Shown piece by piece: positions 8,468 to 16,827 of a stretch of DNA of 31,639 bases. A model generated the notes under the pieces. It was not told the DNA's origin. It did no database searches and was given only the letters and a program-made list of their open reading frames with translations. The position numbers were made by a program, and so were the translations under genes. Source of the stretch: JBEAOO01 sp041164825 (GTDB taxonomy: Bacteria; Pseudomonadota; Gammaproteobacteria; Burkholderiales; Burkholderiaceae_C); NCBI GenBank assembly GCA_041164825.1, contig JBEAOO010000167.1:1-31639 (forward strand), written 5' to 3'. Position 1 is the stretch's first letter, and every line of letters begins with the position of its first letter.

Positions 8468-8965
8468 TCAAGATCCGTAGGTGGCCACAGCGCGGTAGGT
8501 CTCCACCATGCCGACACCTTCCTTCACCAACTTGTTGCCCGCCTCGGCCAGCTTTTGCAAGCTGGTGTAGCCAAAGCGGTGCACGTCGCGCAGGTAGCGG
8601 TTGACCACGATCAACCTGCCGGTGGTGAGCACCGCGCGGCCAAAACCCTCGTGGCTCATCTTCATCATCGGGCTCACCATGCAGCCGGTGGCGCGCTCGA
8701 TCGACAGGCCGATGGCGTTGTGGAACAGGTCGAGCCGCCACAGCGTTTCCGGGTCCGGGTCGCCCATCATCGGCATCTCGCGGCGCTGCTCGGCGGTGAT
8801 GATGTAGGGCGCCAGCAGCGTCAAATCGCTCTTGCCTTCCCAGGTGCCGTGCGTGTCTTGGGCGCGCAGCTGTTTGACCAGTTCCAGGATGAACGGGTCC
8901 TTCAGCAGCGCCTCGTCGCTGAGGGCTTCGGGGGCGGTGGCGTCCGCGGTCAGGGCTGTGCTCAT
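8468..8965 (-). CDS. NifX-associated nitrogen fixation protein (DUF269)
   Basis: 165 residues matching the DUF269 family always found next to nifX: DPFILELVKQLRAQDTHGTWEG, the LLAPYIITAEQRREMP segment, and a C-terminal RFGYTSLQKLAEAGNKLVKEG. Exact biochemistry is unknown; genetic context places it in FeMo-co assembly or storage. Its ATG overlaps the nifX stop by 4 bases (8962-8965), so translation is coupled. No cysteine cluster is visible. Confidence 0.9.
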   Translation of the reverse strand: MSTALTADATAPEALSDEALLKDPFILELVKQLRAQDTHGTWEGKSDLTLLAPYIITAEQRREMPMMGDPDPETLWRLDLFHNAIGLSIERATGCMVSPMMKMSHEGFGRAVLTTGRLIVVNRYLRDVHRFGYTSLQKLAEAGNKLVKEGVGMVETYRAVATYGS

Positions 8966-9408
8966 GATTTCACCTTGTTGAGTTCGGGCTCGTGGCTGCC
9001 GGTCGTTTCGTCTTCGTCTTCAAAACGGGCGGTGAGGCCGCGGTCCTTCTCCAGCGCCTTGCGCAACCAGGGCGGCGGCGTGCCCTTGAGCACCTCCTGC
9101 AGCTTGTCCAGGATGTCGAGGATGGGCTCGGGTTGCGGCACCTTGATCGGGTGAATCTTCAGCGCCACCACGCGCGCCGCGCCGCTGCCACCGATGGCCG
9201 CCACGTACAAGATCGCGCAGTCTTTGATGGCGTCGAGCTTGGGGGCGAGCTTGTCCTCGTTGCCGTCTTCGGCCAGGTCTTCACCAAAGTGGAAGTCCTC
9301 GACGAAGTGGTAGCCCTCGGGCCGCACGTCGTAGATGGCGAGCTGCTTGGCCCAGCCGAAGTGCGCGTCAACGCGCTGCTTGTCTTGCGTGGCAAAAGCG
9401 ATCTTCAT
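8962..9408 (-). CDS. nifX: NifX, FeMo-co precursor carrier
   Basis: 148 residues. NifX binds NifB-co and the VK-cluster and passes them through the NifEN route. The N-terminus MKIAFATQDKQRVDAHFGWAK is the classic NifX/NafY-type dinitrogenase iron-molybdenum cofactor domain; the later CAILYVAAIGGSGAARVV is also typical. AAGGAG stands upstream of the ATG at 9408, ruling out the 8-residue longer start. The C-terminus is strongly acidic (EDEDE). It lies 36 bp after nifN and overlaps the DUF269 gene. Confidence 0.93.
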   Translation of the reverse strand: MKIAFATQDKQRVDAHFGWAKQLAIYDVRPEGYHFVEDFHFGEDLAEDGNEDKLAPKLDAIKDCAILYVAAIGGSGAARVVALKIHPIKVPQPEPILDILDKLQEVLKGTPPPWLRKALEKDRGLTARFEDEDETTGSHEPELNKVKS

Positions 9409-9444
9409 GGTCGGGCTCCTTGAATCGTCCACAGAAAAAGAGGT

Positions 9445-10899
9445 TCAAGCACTGGCCGTGGCCAAGGCGTGCGGGTCGGCCGGGCGGGCGCGGGCGATGC
9501 TGTCGGCGCTCACATGGGCCACCCCCGGCAGCGCCTCGGCCACCCGGCCTTGTGCGGCCGCCAGCGAGAGCGCGGGCAGCGGCCAGTCGCCCGGGTGGTG
9601 GTGGGCGATCTGTTCCATGAACACATTGCCGACCTCGTAGATGAAGTTGCGCGTGCCGCGGTAGCCCACCATGCAGCGGTGCGCGTTGCCGATGCGGTCG
9701 AACGTGGGGATGCCCAGGCGGAACAGCGGCTTGCCCAAACGCGCGGCGGCTTGCCGGCCGTGCGAGTGCGTCATCAGCAGCGTGCAGTCGGCCGCCTTGG
9801 CCGCCATCTCAAAGTCTTCCAGGTCGCCAATCACCACCTCGTTGGCCGGCAGGCGCGCCAGCAGCGGGCTGGGCGTGGTGGTCACGCACACGCTCAGCTC
9901 CGCGCCCATGTCCACCAGCAAGTTGCCGGCGGCCCAGAGCAGGTCGGGCTCGGCGGCCAGCGCCACGCGCTGGTTGCCAAAGTGGAAGTGGCCGTCGAGC
10001 ATCGCGTCCACCAACTGGCTGCGCTGGCGGCGCCATTTGGCGGGGACCGGGCGGCCCGAGAGCTCGGCCAGCTTCTGCACCAACGCATCACAAGCCGTGA
10101 GGCCCGTGACGCGCTCAAACACCGTGAACGGCACGCCGCAGCGCTTCTCCAAGGTGGTGGCCGCCGCGCGCATCTGCTCGCCGATGACCAGCGTGTGCGT
10201 GGCCGTGCCGAGCGCCTTCAGATCGGCCAGCGGCGTGCCGCCGAGCGTGGTGCCCAGCCAGTCGTCGGGGATGTGGCCATCAAGCGAGCCCGACACATCG
10301 GGCGCGATGATCGGCGTGAGGCCGAACGAGCTGATGATCTCGCGCAGCTCCTCCAAGTCACCCGGGGTGAGGTGCGCGCCGGGCAGCACCGCCACCCGGC
10401 CCGGCACCGTGGTTTGATCGGGCTCGGGCAGCGCCTTCATCAATGCGTCCACCGCCTTGGCCCAGCCGTCTTGAAACGCGCCCACGTAGTCGGGGGTCGA
10501 CACATAGACCAGCGCCGTGTCGGCCAGCTCGGGGTGCTTTTTGCGGATGAGGGCGAGGTAGCCGTCCACGTCATCGCCCTTGGTCTCGGTGAGGCCGGTG
10601 GAGCAAATGGCGATCAGCGCGGGCTGGGCGCGTTGGCGGATGTTGAGGATGGCCTTCTCGATGTTCTCCAAGCCACCCAAGATGGTCGTCACCTCGTTCA
10701 TCGCCGTGGTCTGCAGCGGGATCGCTTCTTTGAAGTGGCGCACCAGCAGCACCAGGCCAAACGAGGTGCAGCCCTGCGAGCCGTGCATCACCGGCATGCA
10801 GCTCTGCAAGCCCATGAACGCATAGGCCGCGCCGAGGGGCTGGCTCATCTTGAGCGGGTTGACGGCGCAGGATTTTTTGCTCTCGCTGACGTGGGCCAT
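9445..10899 (-). CDS. nifN: NifN, beta subunit of the FeMo-co scaffold NifEN
   Basis: 484 residues, a little longer than many NifN proteins. Homologous to NifK; with NifE it forms the tetramer on which NifB-co is converted to FeMo-co. Near the N-terminus are SCAVNPLKMSQPLGAAYAF and MPVMHGSQGCTSF, giving cluster cysteines at C11 and C44 and a further C34. Later come ICSTGLTETKGDD and SHGRQAAARLGKPLFRLGIP. The C-terminal 30 residues (Ala-rich, DSIARARPADPH) extend past the conserved fold. It follows nifE by 32 bp. Confidence 0.95.
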   Translation of the reverse strand: MAHVSESKKSCAVNPLKMSQPLGAAYAFMGLQSCMPVMHGSQGCTSFGLVLLVRHFKEAIPLQTTAMNEVTTILGGLENIEKAILNIRQRAQPALIAICSTGLTETKGDDVDGYLALIRKKHPELADTALVYVSTPDYVGAFQDGWAKAVDALMKALPEPDQTTVPGRVAVLPGAHLTPGDLEELREIISSFGLTPIIAPDVSGSLDGHIPDDWLGTTLGGTPLADLKALGTATHTLVIGEQMRAAATTLEKRCGVPFTVFERVTGLTACDALVQKLAELSGRPVPAKWRRQRSQLVDAMLDGHFHFGNQRVALAAEPDLLWAAGNLLVDMGAELSVCVTTTPSPLLARLPANEVVIGDLEDFEMAAKAADCTLLMTHSHGRQAAARLGKPLFRLGIPTFDRIGNAHRCMVGYRGTRNFIYEVGNVFMEQIAHHHPGDWPLPALSLAAAQGRVAEALPGVAHVSADSIARARPADPHALATASA

Positions 10900-10931
10900 G
10901 GTGTGGAGTCCTGGGAGGTTCGTCAGTGCCG

Positions 10932-12380
10932 TCAGGCGGCGGCGTCAATGGCCAGTTGCTCGGCGCTTTGCTCGCGCAGCAGCGAGTCGCTCGCATCCCA
11001 AGGCGCGGGGGTGCGCACCTCCGCCCACATCGGGTTGAACAGCGCCTTGTCGATCTCCGCGATCATGGTCACCATGCCCTCGTAGCCGGCAAAGGCGTGG
11101 TGGCGCTCCTGGTTGATGTCCATCCAGGGCATGCGCGCCTTCAGCGCCACAAATTGGCTGCGGCCGCCGCTGAGCATGATGTCGGCCTTCGCGTCGCGCA
11201 GCATCGCGTACATCTGGCGCGGCGTCATGTCGTCGATCATGTGGGCGTCGGCGTCCTCGCCCATGATCTCCTTGAGCTTTTCCTTGTCTTCCCGGGTGCT
11301 CTTTTTCACCGAGGTGCCGACCACTTCGAGCCCGGCCTCTTGCAGCGCCGAGACCACGCTCCAGCTCTTCACGCCGCCGGTGATCAGCAGCACCTTCTTG
11401 CCGGTGAGGCGCGCTTTGTAGGCGCGGATGCGCTCCCAGGCGCGGGCTTCTTCCAGCGCAATCAGCGCCTCGGTGCGATCCTTCAATTCAGCATCGGCGC
11501 CGCGCTCCACCAGCAGCCGCGCGATCTCGCGCAGCGTGGTGCTCATGTCGCCAATGCCATAGAACGAGCCCTCGAAATACGGGATGCCCCAGCGCTGCTC
11601 CATCTTGGTGGCGATGTTGATCATCGACTTGCTGCACACCATCATGTTGGCTTTGGCGCGGTGGCTTTGCGCCACCTCGGCATAGCGCCCGTCGCCCGAG
11701 ATGCAGCTCAAGATGCGCACACCCAAGGCATCGAGCAGCGGCTTGATCTGCCACAGCTCGCCGCTGAGGTTGTATTCGCCAATGATGTTGATGTCGTAGG
11801 GCGTGGTGAACGCGGGCTCCACCGTGCCCACCACATGGTCCAGCAGCGCTTCGGCACCCAGCTTGTTGCCCAGGTTTTTGGGCCCCGCAAAACCCGGCGC
11901 ATTCACCGGAATCACCGGCTTGCCGAACTTCTCGGACGCGCGTTTGCACACCGCCTCGATGTCGTCGCCGATCAGCGCCGTGACGCAGGTCTGGTAGACG
12001 AACACGGCCGGCGGGTCGTACTTCTCGATGATCTCGCGCACGCTCTTGAACAGCCGCTTTTCGCCGCCGTAGATCACGTCGAGTTCGTTGATGTCGGTGG
12101 TGAAACCGGTGCGGTAGATCTGCGAGCCGCTGCTGGCGCTGTGGCGGTTGTCCCAGCTGTTGCCCTCGCACGCAATCGGCCCGTGCACCAGGTGCGCCAC
12201 GTCCACGATCGGCTGCAGCGCGATCTTCGCGCCGTCAAACGCGCAGCCGCCCGCCGCCGCCCCCGGCGTGAGTTGTTTGGTGCAACCCTTCTTGCGTTCT
12301 TTCTCGGTCTTGGCCTGGTTTTTGTCGCAACCGGGCTCGTCGAAGACTTCGGCAATCTTGGCTTTGAGCGATGCAGACAT
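10932..12380 (-). CDS. nifE: NifE, alpha subunit of the FeMo-co scaffold NifEN
   Basis: 482 residues, normal length. NifE is the NifD-like half of the FeMo-co assembly scaffold. Signs: N-terminal cysteines including C33, C46 and C71 within HGPIACEGNSWDNR, then VYQTCVTALIGDDIEAVC, the IIGEYNLSGELW segment and a C-terminal SGGRSQFVALKARMPWMDINQERHHAFAGYEG. The ATG at 12380 (MSASLKAKIAEVF) has GGAGG about 9 bases upstream and sits 34 bases after the sigma-54 type promoter. The frame stays open another 267 bases upstream, but that part reads through the promoter and is not coding. First gene of the nifE-nifQ operon. Confidence 0.95.
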   Translation of the reverse strand: MSASLKAKIAEVFDEPGCDKNQAKTEKERKKGCTKQLTPGAAAGGCAFDGAKIALQPIVDVAHLVHGPIACEGNSWDNRHSASSGSQIYRTGFTTDINELDVIYGGEKRLFKSVREIIEKYDPPAVFVYQTCVTALIGDDIEAVCKRASEKFGKPVIPVNAPGFAGPKNLGNKLGAEALLDHVVGTVEPAFTTPYDINIIGEYNLSGELWQIKPLLDALGVRILSCISGDGRYAEVAQSHRAKANMMVCSKSMINIATKMEQRWGIPYFEGSFYGIGDMSTTLREIARLLVERGADAELKDRTEALIALEEARAWERIRAYKARLTGKKVLLITGGVKSWSVVSALQEAGLEVVGTSVKKSTREDKEKLKEIMGEDADAHMIDDMTPRQMYAMLRDAKADIMLSGGRSQFVALKARMPWMDINQERHHAFAGYEGMVTMIAEIDKALFNPMWAEVRTPAPWDASDSLLREQSAEQLAIDAAA

Positions 12381-12414
12381 GCGGGGCCTCCGGGGCTGGG
12401 TTGGGTGCTTCATT

Positions 12415-12429
12415 GCAGGTTCGGTGCCA
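12415..12429 (-). promoter_or_regulatory. Sigma-54 (RpoN) -24/-12 promoter of nifE operon
   Basis: On the minus strand the sequence reads TGGCAC-N5-CTGC, one mismatch from the TGGCAC-N5-TTGC consensus, with the invariant GG and GC at the right spacing. Predicted transcription start is about 12403, giving a leader of about 23 nt containing the ribosome-binding site. Such promoters require an activator, NifA in nif systems. I found no exact TGT-N10-ACA NifA site in the short spacer, so the activator site may be imperfect or inside the divergent gene. Confidence 0.82.
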
Positions 12430-12546
12430 GCCTGTGCGCGCGCTAAAAGTCCCGCCAGATCAAGCACTTGCGTGCATGTCAGACCCTGCCGCAGCGGGTT
12501 GATGTTTGGCAGGTTTGCGACATTCGCAGCACGCTGAGCCCTGCGG

Positions 12547-14115
12547 ATGGCGCGGTCTGCCCCGCAGCGCATGGCGGCGCAAGTCTTGCAAGACGAGCCC
12601 ATGCTTGCCCGCCCCGCCGACGTGCTCACCGCCACCCCACCCGACACCGCCCTGATGCGCCACTACGCGCGCAGCCGTGCCTGGTGCGACTGGGAGGGCT
12701 TCGCGGCGTGGCAGCCGCGCGTGCTCAGCGCGCTGGCCGATGCGGCCGCACCCGCCATGTCGCCGTTTCAGCTGCTCTCGCTGCCCGGCATCAGCGCGTT
12801 GCAGCAGCGCGCGTGCGCGGCGCAGTGGCTGCAGGCACGGCTGCAAACCAGCGCCCGGGAGCGGGCTGAGGTGGGCCACGAATGGGCGGCGCAAACCGCG
12901 CCCGCACGCCTTGCGGGTCGGCCCCTGCGCATCGGCTATGTGTCGAGCGACTTCCACCTGCACGCCACCGCGCTGCTGCTGGCCGAAACGCTGGAGGCGC
13001 ACGACACCGCGCGCTTCGAGCTGCACGCCTTCAGCCACGGCGCCGACGATGGCCGCGGCATGCGCGAGCGCCTGCACCGCAGCTTCCACACCTTCCACCA
13101 CATCGGCGCGCTCAGCGATGCCGACGCCGCGCGTGCCATCCACGCCGCAGGCATCGACATCCTGGTCGACTTGAAGGGCTACACCGCCGGCAGCCGCACC
13201 CATGTGATGGCCTACCGCGCCGCACCCGTGCAGGTGAGCTACCTCGGTTACCCCGGCACGCTGGGTGAGGGCGGCGCCTGCGACTACCTCATCAGCGACC
13301 GCTTTGTGACCCCCGCCCACAGCCACGCGGGCTACAGCGAAGCCCTGGCCTGCCTGCCGCACAGCTACCAGCCGCATGGCCGCGCGCAGGCGCTGTTGCC
13401 GCCGCCACGCCGCGCCGATGTGGGGCTGCCCGATGACGGCTTGGTGCTGTGCTGCTTCAACCAGGCGTGGAAGTTCACGCCCGAGGTGTTTGGCCTGTGG
13501 TGCGATCTGTTGGCGCAGGTGCCCGGCAGCGTGCTCTGGCTGCTGCACGACGCGCGCGCCGAAGGGCCGCTGCGCAGCGAGGCGCTGCAGCGCGGCATCG
13601 ACCCGCGCCGCATCGTCTGGGCGCCCGACCTGCCGCAGGCTGCGCATCTGGCGCGCCTGCAATGCGCCGATCTCGTGCTCGACACCTCGCCCTACAACGC
13701 CCACACCACCGCCAGCGACGCACTGTGTGCCGGCGTGCCGCTCATCACCTGCGCGGGCGACACCTTTGCCTCGCGCGTGGCCGGCAGCGTGTTGCTGGCC
13801 GTGGGCCTGCCCGAGCTCATCACCCACAGCCTGGCCGACTACGCCGCCTTGGCCTTGGCGCTGGCCCGCAGCCCGCCGCGCCTGCAGGCCCTGCGCGCCA
13901 AGCTGGCCGGCCTGCGCGTGGGTGCCGCGCTGTTTGATGTGGCGGCCTACACGCGCGATCTCGAAGCGCTCTACACGGCCATGTGGGCGCGCCACCGCGC
14001 CGGGCTGCCGCCGCAGGCGATCGAGGTGGCACCCGCCGCCGCCACTGCTGCTGGTGCTGGTGCTGGTGCTGCTGCTGCTGCTGCTGCTGGTGCCGCGGCG
14101 GATCGGGCGGCCTGA
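12547..14115 (+). CDS. SPINDLY/OGT-family (GT41) glycosyltransferase without TPR domain
   Basis: Up to 522 residues if the first ATG is used; ATGs at 12571 and 12601 are alternatives with no clear ribosome-binding site to decide. The catalytic region is clearly GT41: RIGYVSSDFHLHATALL carries the conserved active-site-type histidine, then VDLKGYTAGSRT, VSYLGYPGT, CCFNQAWKFTPE (donor-site lysine region) and DTSPYNAHTTASDALCAG followed by ASRVAGSVL. Eukaryotic OGT and most bacterial relatives have many TPR repeats before this; here only about 100 residues precede it and a stop lies upstream, so the TPR part is absent. The C-terminus ends in an Ala/Gly tail encoded by a triplet repeat. Divergent from nifE; the target is unknown. 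Confidence 0.85.
   Translation: MARSAPQRMAAQVLQDEPMLARPADVLTATPPDTALMRHYARSRAWCDWEGFAAWQPRVLSALADAAAPAMSPFQLLSLPGISALQQRACAAQWLQARLQTSARERAEVGHEWAAQTAPARLAGRPLRIGYVSSDFHLHATALLLAETLEAHDTARFELHAFSHGADDGRGMRERLHRSFHTFHHIGALSDADAARAIHAAGIDILVDLKGYTAGSRTHVMAYRAAPVQVSYLGYPGTLGEGGACDYLISDRFVTPAHSHAGYSEALACLPHSYQPHGRAQALLPPPRRADVGLPDDGLVLCCFNQAWKFTPEVFGLWCDLLAQVPGSVLWLLHDARAEGPLRSEALQRGIDPRRIVWAPDLPQAAHLARLQCADLVLDTSPYNAHTTASDALCAGVPLITCAGDTFASRVAGSVLLAVGLPELITHSLADYAALALALARSPPRLQALRAKLAGLRVGAALFDVAAYTRDLEALYTAMWARHRAGLPPQAIEVAPAAATAAGAGAGAAAAAAAGAAADRAA
14047..14091 (+). repeat. GCT/GGT triplet repeat in the 3' end of the GT41 gene
   Basis: Fifteen consecutive GCT or GGT codons, including seven GCT in a row, encode an Ala/Gly tail. 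Because the unit is three bases, slippage would change tail length without shifting the frame. Confidence 0.9.
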
Positions 14116-14308
14116 GGCATCGGTGGTCTGTTCGGTGGGGGGTGTGGGGGGTGTGTGCACGAGGCGTGGCCGTTTGCACGGTGGAGGTCGCTCCGCACCC
14201 CGGCGCGATCCCCGAAACCAGTGGGCGGGCTGGTCATGCGCCCGTCGGCGGTGCAGACTGGCAGACCGTTCCGCGCATCCGCGTCTCAGCTGGCCTCGCG
14301 CCCCCACC

Positions 14309-14980
14309 ATGCCCTTCACCGCCGATCTGTTTGCCGACGATGCCCCGACGCCCACGGGCGAGCCCGCGCGCCTGCCCCTGGCGCCCGGGGCCGTGCTGTT
14401 GCGCGGCCTGGTGGTGGCCGAGGCCGCGGCGCTGTGTGCCGAGGTGGCTGCCGTGCTGGTCCAGGCGCCGCTGCGCCACTGGACCACGCCCGGCGGCCTG
14501 CGCATGGCCGTGGCCATGAGCAACTGCGGCGCGCTCGGCTGGGTGAGCGACGCCCGCGGCTACCGCTACAGCGCCACCGACCCGCACACCGCACAACCGT
14601 GGCCCGCCATGCCTGCTGCGTGGCAAGCGCTGGCCGCACGTGCAGCCGAGCACGCCGGTTTTGCGGGCTTTGCGCCCGATGCCTGCTTGATCAACCGCTA
14701 CACGTCCGGCGTGCGCCTGAGCCTGCACCAAGACCGCGATGAGCAGGACTTCAGCCAGCCCATCGTCTCGGTCTCACTCGGCCTGCCTGCGGTGTTTCAG
14801 TGGGGCGGCACACAGCGCCGCGAGCCCACGCGGCGCGTGCCGCTGGGCCATGGCGATGTGGTGGTCTGGGGCGGCCCGGCGCGGCTGAACTTCCACGGCG
14901 TGATGCCGCTGAAAGACGGCACCCACCCGCTCACCGGCGAGGCCCGCATCAACCTCACCTTCCGCCGCGCGGGCCCCTGA
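14309..14980 (+). CDS. alkB: AlkB-type DNA/RNA repair dioxygenase
   Basis: 223 residues, close to the 216 of E. coli AlkB. It oxidatively demethylates 1-methyladenine and 3-methylcytosine using Fe(II) and 2-oxoglutarate. Iron ligands fit H140-x-D142 (in SLHQDRDE) and H196 (in LNFHGV); R213 in RINLTFR and R219 fit the 2-oxoglutarate-binding arginines. The segment ALGWVSDARGYRYS matches the substrate-binding lid, and NRYTSGVRLSLHQD is highly typical. The ATG at 14309 fits the family; the frame is open far upstream but only as a shadow of the glycosyltransferase. It is not next to ada, and the 193-bp spacer before it shows only G-rich sequence. Confidence 0.93.
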   Translation: MPFTADLFADDAPTPTGEPARLPLAPGAVLLRGLVVAEAAALCAEVAAVLVQAPLRHWTTPGGLRMAVAMSNCGALGWVSDARGYRYSATDPHTAQPWPAMPAAWQALAARAAEHAGFAGFAPDACLINRYTSGVRLSLHQDRDEQDFSQPIVSVSLGLPAVFQWGGTQRREPTRRVPLGHGDVVVWGGPARLNFHGVMPLKDGTHPLTGEARINLTFRRAGP

Positions 14981-15011
14981 GCGCCATGGCTGGGTGGTGT
15001 CGCTCGGCGCA

Positions 15012-15050
15012 GTAGAAGTGCCCGGTAGAAGTGCCCAGTAGATGTGCCCT
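15012..15050. repeat. 13-bp tandem repeat, three copies
   Basis: Three head-to-tail copies of GTAGAAGTGCCC plus one variable base, the third with one change (GTAGATGTGCCC). It lies between the convergent alkB and chemoreceptor genes, next to the palindrome. Confidence 0.85.
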
Positions 15051-15064
15051 GAGCGCGCGCGCTC
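15051..15064. other. 14-bp perfect palindrome between alkB and the chemoreceptor gene
   Basis: GAGCGCGCGCGCTC, directly after the tandem repeat and 6 bases before the chemoreceptor stop. It could act as a weak bidirectional transcription stop, but has no T tract on either side and no loop. Confidence 0.6.
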
Positions 15065-15070
15065 AGCGGC

Positions 15071-16654
15071 TCACACCTGGTAGCTGCCCACGGCGGTGTT
15101 GAGCCGTTGCGCCTGCTGTTGCAGGCTCTCTGCGGCGGCCGCACTCTGCTCCACCAGCGCCGCGTTTTGCTGCGTGGCCACATCGAGCCGGCTCACTGCG
15201 CCGTTGATCTGCTCAATGCCGTCGCGCTGCTCTTGGGCCGCGTGCGTGATCTCGCCAATCAGGTCGCCCACGCGGCGCACGCTGTCGACGATCTCGCCCA
15301 TGGTCTGCCCGGCTTGGCTCACCAGCCGCGTGCCATCGGCCGTGCGTTCCACGCTCGCGCCAATCAGGCTCTTGATCTCGCGCGCTGCGTTGGCGCTGCG
15401 TTGTGCCAGGGTCCGCACCTCGCTGGCCACCACCGCAAAGCCGCGGCCTTGCTCGCCCGCCCGCGCGGCTTCCACCGCAGCGTTGAGCGCCAAGATGTTG
15501 GTCTGGAAGGCGATGCCATCGATCACGCCAATGATGTCGGCGATCTTGTGGCTGGCCGCGTCGATCTGCGCCATGGTCTGCACCACCTCGGCCACCACCT
15601 CGCCGCCGCGCACGGCCACGTTGCTGGCCGCACTCGCCCACTGGTTGGCCTGCTGGGCCACGTCGGCGGTCTGGCGCAGCGTGCCGGCCATCTGCGTCAT
15701 CGACGAGGCGGTGCTTTGCAAATCACCCGCCGTCACCTCGGTGCGGCGGCTCAGGTCGATGTTGCCGGCCGCCACCTGCGTGCAGGCGCTGCCAATCGCA
15801 TCACCCCCTTGGCGCACCTCCATCACCAGCGCGCGCAGCGCCACCTGCATCGCACGCAGCGCCCGCATCATCTCGCCCAGTTCACCGCGGCCACGGGTGT
15901 TCACCTCGTGGCTCAAGTCGCCGGCGGCAATGCGGTCGGCGGTGTCGCGCGCTTCGATCAGCGGGCGCACGAGGCTGCGCGATTGGTACACCGCCAGCCC
16001 CACCGCCACCACCACGGCCAGGGACAGCAGGCCGATGAACACGTATTGGGTGCGATCCAGCGCTTCGTAGACGGCGTTGCCATCGTGGGTGTTCAGCGCC
16101 TGCAGGGTGTTCACCATGCGGTCGGCTTCTTTGGTGTAGTCCTCGCTCGCAGCCCGGAAGGCTGCACTGCTGGAGGCCAGCGCAGCGGCATCGCCCCGGG
16201 CCTTGAAGAAGGCCTCGCGGCTCGCCAAGTAGCGTTCCCGCACGGCACCCATGCGGGCTTGGCCGGCGCGTGCGGGCGGCGTGTCGTCAATCTCCACCAT
16301 GCGCTTCTGGATCTCGCTGGTGCGCTGGCTGGTGGCCGCCATGTCCGGCCCCAGCAAGCGGCCCAGGGTCTCGTCGGTGCTCAGGCCGATGGCCAGTGTG
16401 CGTGCGGCGTTCACCGCGATGTTCTGCCGCCATTCGCGCGCCAGGGCCAACAACTCCGATTGCTTGCCCAAGATGTTCTCGGTGGCGCCGCGGGCCACGT
16501 GAAGCTGCCCCAGCGTGACCGCCAGCAGCACCAGCATCATCGCGATCAATGAGCCGTAGCCCAAGCTCAGTCGCACGGCAATGCGACCCCAAAATGCGCT
16601 GCGTGCTGGCGCAGATGCCGGATTGAAATCCGGAACCAAAATCAGATCTGACAT
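15071..16654 (-). CDS. Methyl-accepting chemotaxis protein
   Basis: 527 residues. Membrane helices at about 28-50 and 204-223 flank a periplasmic helical-bundle sensor. A HAMP domain follows (RSLVRPLIEARDTADRIAAGDLS), then the signalling coiled coil with the invariant hairpin tip (IDGIAFQTNILALNAAVEAA, RGFAVVASEVRTLAQRS). It would relay ligand occupancy to CheA/CheW at the inner membrane. The C-terminus lacks a clear CheR-binding pentapeptide. The ATG at 16654 has GAGGGAG upstream; the frame extends 156 bases further back without support. The ligand is unknown. Its place among nif genes could suggest aerotaxis or nutrient sensing, but that is inference. Confidence 0.92.
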   Translation of the reverse strand: MSDLILVPDFNPASAPARSAFWGRIAVRLSLGYGSLIAMMLVLLAVTLGQLHVARGATENILGKQSELLALAREWRQNIAVNAARTLAIGLSTDETLGRLLGPDMAATSQRTSEIQKRMVEIDDTPPARAGQARMGAVRERYLASREAFFKARGDAAALASSSAAFRAASEDYTKEADRMVNTLQALNTHDGNAVYEALDRTQYVFIGLLSLAVVVAVGLAVYQSRSLVRPLIEARDTADRIAAGDLSHEVNTRGRGELGEMMRALRAMQVALRALVMEVRQGGDAIGSACTQVAAGNIDLSRRTEVTAGDLQSTASSMTQMAGTLRQTADVAQQANQWASAASNVAVRGGEVVAEVVQTMAQIDAASHKIADIIGVIDGIAFQTNILALNAAVEAARAGEQGRGFAVVASEVRTLAQRSANAAREIKSLIGASVERTADGTRLVSQAGQTMGEIVDSVRRVGDLIGEITHAAQEQRDGIEQINGAVSRLDVATQQNAALVEQSAAAAESLQQQAQRLNTAVGSYQV

Positions 16655-16827
16655 GTGTTGACGCTCCCTCAAGCGGATGGATGACGATGCAAAGCTGCTC
16701 TGCGCGGCGCTGGGGCATCGATGAGGGCAGTGTGGTTTGTGCTGCAGCGCACCAAAGCGAGATAAACCGCGGCAATGGGGGCTACTTCGGTGCTGCTGTT
16801 TGATTTCCAACCAAGCCCGACAGGCTT

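Noticed and set aside
12507..12520. Second sigma-54 like sequence (TGGCAG...TTTGC) upstream of nifE
   Set aside because: The distance between the GG and GC elements is about 3 bases too short for a -24/-12 promoter, and the strand is wrong for nifE.
12503..12522. TGT...ACA inverted pair upstream of nifE as a NifA binding site
   Set aside because: The half-sites are 14 bases apart, not the 10 of the TGT-N10-ACA consensus, so it does not qualify.
14155..14308. Extra small gene between the glycosyltransferase and alkB genes
   Set aside because: Open frames exist but have no ribosome-binding site or recognisable sequence, and mostly overlap alkB in another frame.
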